This document shows, in pieces, positions 11,341-22,300 of a DNA stretch of 64,000 bases (within the stretch, counting starts at the first letter, position 1; each line of letters starts with the position of its first letter). This DNA comes from Clytia hemisphaerica (lineage: Eukaryota; Cnidaria; Hydrozoa; Leptothecata; Clytiidae). A program made the translations under genes and the position numbers. The notes below the pieces were generated by a model that saw only the letters and a program-made list of their open reading frames with translations, searched no databases and was not told the origin of the DNA. The DNA lies in NCBI GenBank assembly GCA_902728285.1, contig CACVBU010001120.1, positions 1,364,001 through 1,428,000 on the forward strand, in the 5' to 3' direction.

Positions 11341-12064
11341 AATATAAACAAGCAACATGCTGAATGGACCTACCTAATGATTAACATCAGATGAAAATAA
11401 GAAAAAAGTGACAATAATGGTACAAAAATTCAGAATGGAAAAATAAAGCTTGTGTGTTGAATAATGTAAAATGGTAAAAAGGAATTTCCCCAAATACGAA
11501 AATCACTTTAACCATTCAGGCCCAAAAAACCTTTTAAGCTGTTTTTGGCCCAAATTTGCCCAAAAAAATTTTCCTTAAAAACCTGGCTCCGTCACATTTT
11601 GGGCATTGCCATTTTGCATCATTGTGCAAAAAATCTGAAAAAAATTATGAGTCAACATTGAGAAAAGCTATATTTTCTTATTTGGTTAAAGGGAATTTCC
11701 CCAAAATACGAAAATCCGTCTTTTAAGGCGAATAAGAATTTTCCAGGAAAAACCACTTCAGCCATTCTTTATAGAATCTTGCCCTCCATCTTTGTACAAA
11801 AAATCAGAAAAAAGTCCAAAAAACCCTATTTTTAGGTAGTTTTTGGCCCAAATTTGCCCAAATAAATTTTTTCTCAAAAATCGGGCTCCGTCACGTTCTG
11901 GGCATTGCCATTTTGCATCATTGTGCAAAAAATCAGAAAAAACTAATGAGCCAATCCTGAGAAAAGCTGGTAACAGACGGACGGACGGACGGACGAACGA
12001 ACGGACGGGCATGGGTTAATTTATAGAACCTCCACCGGGGTACCCGGAGGTAGGTCCAAAAAGT
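11341..12064. mobile_element. GGACCTACC repeat family, full copy
   Basis: tggacctacct (11365-11375) and aggtaggtcca (12048-12058) are perfect 11-bp inverted ends. The interior contains an internal tandem duplication: the block starting 'ggaatttccccaaa' and ending 'gtgcaaaaaatc' occurs twice (from 11482 and 11694). A run of GACGG/GACGA tetranucleotides lies at 11975-12008. Similarity to the 48.6-kb copy extends slightly beyond the inverted motifs, so the true termini may lie a few bases outside. Confidence 0.75.
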
Positions 12065-12254
12065 ATTACCGAGACTAAAAAATGGCAAAGCATTGAATAA
12101 ATGTACCAGTGGAGTTTCTCAATTACTCGCAGAACTCCAATGTTTACTGAAATCCGAGAGAACAAAACTATACCACCTCTATGGACAAGCTCAAAATTGG
12201 ACACATTCATCGAGTACATGCTGCTAAAAGAAAAGCATCTTATTCAAAAGTCTA

Positions 12255-12820
12255 TCGTGGTCTGTAAGAAGGCCCAATACTTCGCAAGATTCATGTTGTG
12301 TTCGAAGTCATTGTGAACAGAATCAAACCATGTTATGACCAAACTATCTTAGATCAACAGCAAGGTTTCATATCGTGAAGAGGAACACCTGACGATCTTC
12401 ATTAGAAATATCTAGCTCAATGAAAAAACCCGTATATATTTCTTGACCTAAGCTTAGCGTTCGATCACATAATAGAGAACGGGTAGTTTAAAGAAAATTC
12501 AGTTTTTTTTATACTAAAGGCTATAATGTTCACGCGATGACCGCGTTAGCAGAAACACCAACTGACACAACTGATAGTTTCTTTATGGCTACTGGGTTCG
12601 ATAATCTCCGCCGCTGTATAATCTTTTCATGGACTATGTGATGAGAGTATTCAACAATATTTGCTCCGAGGAAGACGCAAATTTCCTGAAATTATATTTC
12701 AGAATAAAAGTACCCGAGGGGAAAAAATACAAGGCTACCAGGGAGCGCGTGACGCTGACTGGTTGGACTACACCGACGATCTAAAACTATTCTTCATAAA
12801 ACTACAAAATCGCAAGATAT
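12255..12820 (+). pseudogene. Decayed LINE reverse transcriptase
   Basis: Translating with frameshifts and stops gives RT blocks in the right order: HVVFEVIVNRIKPCYDQ and QQQGF, then FLDLSLAFDHI at about 12450, then DYTDDLKLFF (catalytic [FY]xDD) at about 12765. The spacing of about 100 codons between the last two fits a jockey/CR1-type RT. Many interruptions show it is an old relic. Confidence 0.6.
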
Positions 12821-13337
12821 CCAAATTTCATCTCCATCCCATTTTTGTCCGGATAGTAATGCAATCTATCTGATTACATAAGTCCAATCAAGAGAAGAGC
12901 TGTTTCATACAAATCAAAAGGTACTAAGTAACAGATTAGAATTTAGATTTTTTGGTGACAGAATTAACTGACCAAGATTGAGCTTTAAATTCACGCAGGT
13001 CTGTAAATATTGACAGATGATCTTTTTAGCAGAAAGCTCAAGCTCGTGAAGTGAAAAATTCCCCAGGGTGCAATAAAAACTTAAACATTCTAAAAATCTA
13101 GAAATACAAAATCTTACAAAAAAAACAGCTGTAAAAAATGATTTTATTCAAGCGAGAGCAGAGGGCAAGCGTGATATCGTAAAAGAAGATTTCCTTCTTC
13201 AGAAACTCAACCAAGAAGCTATATAATTCGATTTCATTTAAATGCTTTATCTTTTCAGCTGTTTCCATGGTGATTACGTCATCGTCAGAATCGGTTTCAT
13301 TGATGCTGTCAAGATTCAAAAAAGGAGGTAGCCAGTC
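12821..13337. other. Intergenic downstream of WRAP53, with a duplicate of its terminal-exon motif
   Basis: No separate gene seen. At 13257-13300 (minus) the peptide [15 protein letters not shown] mirrors the [13 protein letters not shown] of the WRAP53 last exon at 13400-13440, so a short piece of the 3' end has been duplicated about 140 bp downstream. It could be an alternative 3' exon or a chance local duplication. Confidence 0.4.
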
Positions 13338-16300
13338 TCAGGTTTTCCATATTTTCAAGGAATTATCATAACAATGACTGATTTGTTTTTGTTTTGTTTT
13401 TTCCATGGTGATGACGTCATCATCAGAATCGGCGTCATTGACGAAGAAGTGACGTTGCCCAGAAGTCGTTGCAATGTATTTCGATGTAGGATGAATACTG
13501 TGCGAGTGAAAGAACATCAAAAATTAATAGGTGATACATGGGCATAAAACAAAATGAATTGAGACACTACAAGAAGGTATTAGTATCAAAAATCATTCAG
13601 TCGCAAGTAGATCAAGGAATTTTACGACCCAACAACAGAGTAAATAACAGCATTCAGGTTAATACAAGACTCATTTTTCATGATGGTAGTTGGTTTATTA
13701 GTATCAATGGCAAAGGAAGTTTTTCCCGTATCAACCATTGCTGAATGAGCGTCGTCCTTGTCAACCCTATCACAGATCGAGGATCGGGGAATTATAGTGT
13801 GAAATTCGAATTTTTTGTCTGTCCTCACTAACTAATACTAAAACCGGAACTTTATTTCTAGAAAGTGTGACCAGTGAAAGAATAGCAAATTGATGGATTG
13901 GAATGGATTGGAATGGATTGAACAGTCATCAGGATCTTGGAAATTCAAACTCTCAGCCTAAACAATGCTATTCATTATTAAATCACATGTTATTGAGAAG
14001 CAAATCCCAATGAATGAACATTATCCTTATAATGATATGACCCTGTTGACCTAAAGGACGTGGTAAAAACATATGTTATTGTGGGGCAAACCCCAATGAA
14101 CGAACCTGATCCCATTGACGGCATCTTGATGGGCATTAAAGGAGAACAATGGATGATGTTTGACCACTTCTTCTCCAACATTCTGCATGATGTTGTTGAT
14201 GTCCCAAACACTGACCTCATTATTTGTGTTGCCGCTACACAGATATCTACACGTTCTAGAGAAGAAGAAAATTATTAAAACTAAGGGCGATTAAAAAAGT
14301 GCTAAGTGGAAGAAATACACAGATGCAGGAAATGTAGAGAGTGATTAAAGGCAACACATAAGTAGTTCCACTGCTCCTAATGCCGGCCCTTTAATCCTCA
14401 AGTTTCTTCAGGGCAGAAAAGGAGACTTTGCTTCAGTTTATAGTCACTCAAGGCACTGGTTCATTCTTTCTTTTTTGTGTTTTAGCTTGTAATTTATTTT
14501 TTGGTGTTTTTCGTACAAATAGAAAAGAAATTATTTACTTACTGGTCGATATCGAATAGAATTCTCTGATTGGTGGACACTTCTCTTTGCATTTTAAACA
14601 ATGGGATTGACGTATTGCGCATGTCCCAAGCTATCAACTCGTTGTCCTGGTAACGATGATTGAATGAATTAATTAACGAAATTGACACGATTCTCATAAA
14701 CTTGAAACAGCTTACGAGTTCTTTTTTTTTTTTTAATGTCACTTTTAGAACAGCCTGAATGGTTGCAAGTGACGTAGTTGGTAGAAATAAAGAAAAGTTT
14801 TAATAAATAATATCGTGAAGTCATTACAGTGCTGCCTGTTACAAATAAGAGTTTAAAAAAATGCGTAACCGACCTTAAAAGACCGGTCTCCACTTTCGCG
14901 CGAAATGGGCGACAGTTTTTTTCTTAACCTTTTTTGCCTGAAGAAAAGATTACGTCTTTTCATCCGTTACGTCAATTTCGACCAATGGAGTTGCTTCATT
15001 TTTCAACCGACCAATCACCTTACAAAAACGTCAAAAAGTTTTCGCTCGTGTCGCGCGAAAGTGGAGACCGGCCTTTACCTTCCGTGCACCACTGAACAAA
15101 TAGAATCCATCACTGGTGAATCGAAGATGCGTTATCCCTCCTTTGTGTTCGCGCAACAAAAATAACGGTTCGTCCTCGTTCGCCGCGTACAAACCAACTG
15201 GAAAATAGATGAAACTCAACTTGACAAAAGACAACTGAATTTTTCCGAAAAATCACCGAGAATGAATCACAAAATGATTTTCCGCGTTCGATTTTAATGG
15301 AACGCTAAAAAGAGAAGTCTTCAATCGACATCTCTCGAAAATACTGGCTGTTTCAAAAAAGAACTGGCCTAAAATTGAAATTTTGACGTAGCTTTTTCTA
15401 CTTATGCCAATGTCTTCAAACTTCGCTTAGATAAAATAAGTAACCTTTTCGGAATGTTTCCTGGAAATTTTATCAATATAACTTTTTCAGTTTTGGAAAT
15501 ATGACGTTTTCTGAAAGGTATGTTAAAAACCACTTAATTATAGAATTGATGTCAATCTTTTCTTGAAAGAAAAATTATAGTTTGATGTTTTGCTTTAACA
15601 ACAAAAGTAATAGGGTTGAAGGGCAACAGAATACTTGTACCCCACAAAGCACAGTCTTATTTATTGATATGCACCACTGCAATATCTTCTGACATTACAA
15701 CGTAGACCTAACAGCTGATTGATTGTAAGTGACTTAAAATCAGTCAATACGTCACTTCCAATCAATCAGCTGTTGGGTCCGCCGAAGATATTACAATGGT
15801 GCGTATCATGGTATCATGAATATTGATTTGAAAATGCGGAATAATGATTACCTGTTTTGGTGAACGTTCCCAAAGCATACAATCCACTATATTGATTTGA
15901 AAATGCAATGGAAGAAACGATACCCCTTTGGTTCAAACTCTTCTGCTGTCGCTCTACAAGGAAGAAAGTGTGAACGTGGTATAGCTCCATGGTTATACAT
16001 CTATCAACCCTTATCAGCGAAATCAGTATTTGAGGAAACTGGTAATGAAAACACAAGTCCTGGAGCGCTCTAGTGAAAAAGTTAGGATACCCTTGCATTG
16101 AAGTGATAAGGTGACGCCAATTCAGTTGACAACTGCATTCCACCGAAGAAGCCCATAACTGGGGATAATTCTTTCGTATGGAAAATATTGTGGAAAAGAG
16201 TTTCAACCAGAATTCGCTTGTTTAAATGCAGCCTTAAATGTCGTGTACCGTACCGAGGACAAATTTTCCTTGTGAAGTCATAAAGAGTCCCCTCAAAAGT

Positions 16301-19300
16301 AGGGTCGATAATAGGTGTATTCTTTTGGACCAAAAAACTCTTTGGGAATGGAAATCATTGCACCATCATATATAGCCAATTAATAAAGGAAATCTTAGGT
16401 AATTTATTAAGTAGTAGTAGCGCTCAGTTCGAATTATTCAACAGAACGTAATAGATACTATCAGGTGCCTAATAATAGGGTCAGAATAAACAGAGGAGGT
16501 TGGAAAAATCTTCCTAATTATAGGGGGGGTGAAAATTATACCTCTAAAATACCCCCTCCCCCCCCCCCAAAAAAAAAAAGAAAGACAATAATGTAATTTT
16601 ACACTAAAAATCTGGCTATTGAAAACAAAATAAGGGACTCTATTTTGACAGCTGAAAATACTAATAAGGTCCGTAGGGTTCGGAAAAAATCAGGGGGTGT
16701 TTATTAGGCACTTGAGAGCATATGCATTGACATTTTTATTCAATTGTCTTTGTTACCTTTCCTTGATCTTGTCTTCTTACCTGGAATAAAAAAAGTTGAA
16801 ATCAAAAAAATCTTGATGACATTCAAGATGGTGTGGTATATTTATGAGCAATTACAAGATAAAACCGTTATTATTGTTATAAAACTATGTTCCTGAGCTA
16901 AAAACCTAAACCCAACTGGCACACAACGTCTTTCCGGCATTAAATTTGATACATTAGGCGTTGAAACAACGTTTTGTATCAGCTGTTGGTGAAAGTGGTC
17001 CAGATTTCAAAAGTCTGTTTTCAGAGATGGTTAAAACAAACATATCCTTCGTGTATCATCAGATGTGATGGAAAGTGACTTACGAACAATGCTTCTCTCA
17101 ACGAACTGTCTTCCAGGTCTGTTCGAATCGAATATTCGTATACAATTGTTGAATCCACAATAAACCTTGCTTCCATCATAGTTAAATGAAACACTATGCG
17201 GTGACGTGATCTCATCCTAAATCAATAAAAGTGGAGGTGTGTCTATCTGTCTGTCAGTTTGTTTGTCTACAAAAAAAGTATTGATTATGATTATAACGGC
17301 TTGCAAATAACATGCAGTTTAAAAGCTATATATTACAACACCCCCTCCTCGCAGACCCGGTAGGATTTTTTCAGCCAGTGGGGTAAAAATGACGGACCAA
17401 AAATCGATTTTTTTAATGGCTGGGGAATTGAATCCCATTGTTTTCGAGCCAGAAAATTCAGTGGGGATGGGGAAAATAGCATGATATTTTGCAGTGAGGG
17501 TTGGTTTATTGATTATTTTCAGTGGGGACAGACAGAAATTGGAGGATAATCTTCCACCGGGACGATATTTTGGATATTTTTTCCAGTGGGAAGGGGTTCC
17601 AGTGGGTCTGTGAGAAGGGGATGTATTACACTTTAAGAAAATGAATTTGATGTTCTTTGGTTTCTGAGGTAGGCTCGAATACTGAAGGCCTGGAGATTAA
17701 ATTTATGTGGCTTCCTTAGGTAAAGCTGAAAGTTGCTAAAGAGATTTTTCTGAACTTTTCTAAGATATCATGGATTAATGAAGTGAGATTCTTACCATTT
17801 GATCAAAGGAGCGATACGAACATCGTACACGACCAGTGTTGCTATCCCACAAATGAACTGGATGGTCACGACTTGTTGCTAGGAAACTGAAATGAGAAAT
17901 CATCTGAAATGGGAAACTTGGCAATGGTTATAGGGTTTTCATATTTCGTTTAAGAACGTGGTAATTTTTGCCATTTTGGAAAAAAAACCTTTGAATCGAA
18001 CGTTTGCTTCCATGCTGGCGCTAACTCGGCAGTCATTTGAATTACAAATCGCACAAAGCAGGACCACCTATTTGGGACGCTTAGACGTTAAAAAATGTTG
18101 TATAAGAATTGAAACAAAAGGTCTACATTTTATACATCAGCAGCTTCAGATGTATAGATTAGCTTTAAATATAGATAACTTTTTAATAATCGGAAATTTA
18201 ATCCACATCTGTTGTGAATGTTTTTTTTTTGTTTGGAGTGTTTCAAAAGGTCAACTAACCAGCATATCCTTTTTAGGACGGGGGTTTTATCGGAAGGCAG
18301 TGCTAATTTTCGCGCTCAATCATAGATGAAAATGAAATTTTAAACATAAAATTAAAACTACGACGTATCATTAACTGCTTTTTCAAAAAACAATAAGATT
18401 TTTTGTCTTGAAAAACAAACAAACTAACCAGCAAGTATCAGGGTCTTGTGATCTCATGAAAGGATACCATGCCACGTCATAAACTGTTTCACCTTCACTC
18501 AACCTCACTTTCGGTTTCTGGAAAAACGAGGAAGAGATATGATGGTAATTTTATTTGACAATTGAAAAGATACGTTTAGTAGGCATATTTCTTGTCATTC
18601 TCATTTTTCAATATAACTAATAGAGAGAGAGAGAGCTGTATAATAGTTCCCAGTTCTCTGACAAAAAACAATACCTTCTTCTATCTGACGATATCTGATA
18701 GGTGTAAGGTTCACATACACCCATAGCCCAGGTTTGAGAAAAATGGGAACAAAAGTATAAGGATAGTTCTAATCGACGACGTTATCGAAAGCGTAAGTGT
18801 AGTGTAGGGCTGTTGTGAAAAATGGAAAAAAATACCCTAGCATAAAGGTAAATTTTAATTAAGCTACTCGAATGGTAAAAATATATTGCTCTCAATCGAA
18901 GAGACTAAGGGAAATGGCAATTAGGAAACTAGAGTTTTGACGAGAATTTTCCAAGTTTGTTTTAGAGGACACATGCGTCAAGAAAATATCTTCCTTCCAA
19001 GTCCCGTCCAAAGTCAACCGCGTCGTTATTAAGGGTTGATAGGTGTATAAAGAAAGCACATACTAAGTCCGAAGAATTTTCCTCTTTCTCATGGTGTTGT
19101 TTATCAAGGGAGCTGGTGTCGAAGATTCTCAAAATGTTATCATCGCTGTTGGTCAGTAAAGCACTCCCATCTGGTGACCTACATTGAGTTATACAAATAT
19201 AAAGTCGTGAAAATGATTCTAATACATTCTAGGGTTGTTAGCAGGAGTGCGATAAAGATTAAAGTTAATTAACGAGTATGCCAAATAGTTTAACACTGTA

Positions 19301-22300
19301 GAAATACTCACTAAATAATAAGAGGAATTTAAAAAGAAAGCTTAATCTCATAAAAGTGAAAAAAAAGGTTCAGAGTAGTGAAAATTGGTAAAACATGGGA
19401 TTGGCCAAAGAAATAAGCTACCTTATCGGGGAAAACTTCGTCGGGGAAAAGTGACGAAATTTTGGACCAGTGACGAATATTTTCCCCGACGAAAATTTTC
19501 CCCGGCCTTAATGCGTTTACCAACTACCAGCAAGTGACAAATCTTTCCCCGACGAAAATTTTCACCGACGAAAATTTTTCCCGACGAAGTTTTTCCCGAT
19601 AAGAACTTGAGGCACAGAGTACCAAAACACGAGCTCAACCAAGCCTGGACATTTGCTAGTTCTTATAAAAAAGGGCAAGGGGTCGATAGACCTTTGCTGT
19701 TAAGTCAATAAGTCATAAAAAAAGTGCAATCAATACACCAACTCCGTCACATCTGGTGCAAGGAACTCACTCACCAATAAGAACCTCGAAGATAATTTTC
19801 GAATGAAGAATGATATTCTTTACGACAAACACCCATCAATTTTGGTCGTTCGTTTCGTTCGATCCAACCCCAATCCGTACTGAAAAAAATGAAAAATTTC
19901 CTATCATGAATGTGAAGATCGAAGTGAGAAAAAATTCTAAAAAGATCTAAAAATCATTATAAAGGTTTGTGAAGTTTATTTTTATTTGGTTAGCATAGTT
20001 CGAACCCCCCTTTTTTAAGGGGGGGGGGGTGACACCTTCCAAAAAAGTGAAGAAGGGGGGGGGATCAGAAATTTTCATTAAAAAGGGGGGGAATAGCAAG
20101 GAGGGGGGAATCGTTTAAGAAGGGGGGGGCTTACATATATTGTAGATTATTTTCCAGCATTGTTATGAAATTTGGTCTGCATGAAAGGAAGCTCTTCATT
20201 TTCACTAAAAAGTGGTATTCTATTTGCCAGACTTAATTTTTCTTTACTGTTTCCCCTCCCTTTTTACCATAAAAAATTTAGCCCAAAACCCTTGGGGGAA
20301 AGGCATTTTTAAAGGTTGGGGGGATGTCAAGAAGGGGGGGATCATTTAAGAAGGGGGGGATCAGACCCCTTTCCGCACTATGGTTAGTGAATTCGTAGCC
20401 TTATTTACACTTTTGAACGAAATTTCTTAACTCTTGACGTTGATCTTTAGATTAGAAATCCTTTTTAAAAAATCTACATAATAAGCCGGACTTTTTCATT
20501 AAAAGGGCAGGTTGCGATGTAGTGATATACTAGGCTTTAAGCTTAACTACTCAGAGCAGCCACTTTTAGAATGAAAGTTTGTTTATTAAAACATCAAACT
20601 AAAATGAGAAAGTTCTTAGAAACAAGTCACCTTTTCCATTCCGACGTTTCCATTGGCTCTTGGTAGTCACGTGTGTCTTCATCTAAGGTTGGTTGCTCGA
20701 CAACAGTTAATTCTTTTAAAGATGGCTCCTCCCTTACTTCATCTGCCATATTGTTTGTCGCATGACCTTCAAAATTGGCAAGGAATGCAGATATACCTGA
20801 ATACTTGTTACTGGTTGTGCTCTTCTTTTTCGATGTTTGTCGAGTGGAGGTTTCGTCGTCAGTTTTTGAGTTGTTAGTCTCATTCAATTCCTTAGGTTTA
20901 AGATCCTGTTCAGTGTTTCGTGTTTTATCACCTGGTTCCACATCCTTTGAAAGTATTTTGGAAAAAGAGCTGTCCTCCTTAAAAGTACATGGATGATTAT
21001 CGGGATCCTTAGCATCTGATGTTAGACTTGGCAAAATAGAAGATATTGATGAGGATTGTGATGGAGTAGTAATATGACTTTCATTTTTATCATTAGATTT
21101 GGATTGAGTAGTACAATGATTATCATTTTTTTCATTGGATTTGGATTGAGTAGTACAATGACTTTCATTTTTATCATTAGATTTGGATAGAGTCGTACAA
21201 TGGCTATCATTTTTTTCATTGGATTGTGATGAACTTTCAACTATTGAAGGAGGGGTTTCAGGAATAACAGTGGTTTCAGTTTGTGCAGAAAGTTCTTTAT
21301 CTTCGTCATCTGTGCTTTCAGTAGAGTGTAGATTTTGTTCCTTTGAATTTGATAATTCTGTTTTTTCTCCAGTTTCGTCTAGTTCACTTTCCATGCTTTG
21401 GTTATTGACTTCAGTCTTTCCCGAATCTTGAGAGGAAGTTTGAGAGGAAGTTATTAGAGATTTGGTCTCCACATTATTTCGTTGGTTCTTTTCATTACTC
21501 GTTTTATTTGTTCCGAATGATTCTTCAGATAACTTAGTACCTGATATAGTGTTTGTGTTTTCGGATGCAAAATCTTCACCTTCATCAACGTTACTTACTG
21601 TAGTAATATTTGGCGGATCATCTAAAGAACCTTTAATAGCATTGTCATTCTGCTCTTCCCTTTCAATCTTTTCTGTATTTGGTTCAGTTTCACTTGTAAT
21701 CACCTTTTCTACAGCTTGTTTCTCAACTTTTCTCTCAATGACAAGGTCACTGTCGTCAATATCTACCTTATCTGTTGAATCTTCGATTTGTGATGAAGTT
21801 TCCAGAGAAGATGGCAAAGAATTATCAGCAACGTTTTGAGTGTGACATTCTAAGTCATCGATTGGTTGTTCTAATGAATGATCAAGATCTATGGGTGTAG
21901 GAGAGATGACGACAGGTTTATCTTTTGAATCTTCAACCGTTATTGGTGATAAAATGATCGGTTTGATTGTTGGAGATGTAGATACAACTACAGCAGATTT
22001 TGAGCTTGAAACTCCATCCTTTTTTTCAACTGTGATAGATGCAATGTTTGATCCAGTGATTGAAGATTTAGAAATTGGAGATTTTGAAGCTTTTTCTTTA
22101 TTGTTCTGATAAAGTTTATATTTCGGGTGTTTGACGTCTTCGTCTGTGATATCTACTTTCTCGATGACGTCATTTGTTTTATGTTTACTGACAAAAGGCT
22201 TCATGAAAATCCCATGAACCTTCCTCTTGAACCCTTGTTCAATGATGACGTCATCATTTTCGTCATCACCTGATGATGAGGAAGATAAAGTGATGACGTC

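Noticed and set aside
16549-16580. Poly-C/poly-A run as a possible polyadenylation or telomere-like signal
   Set aside because: It is the simple-sequence core of a MITE with GTGCCTAATAA ends; no telomere repeat unit is present.
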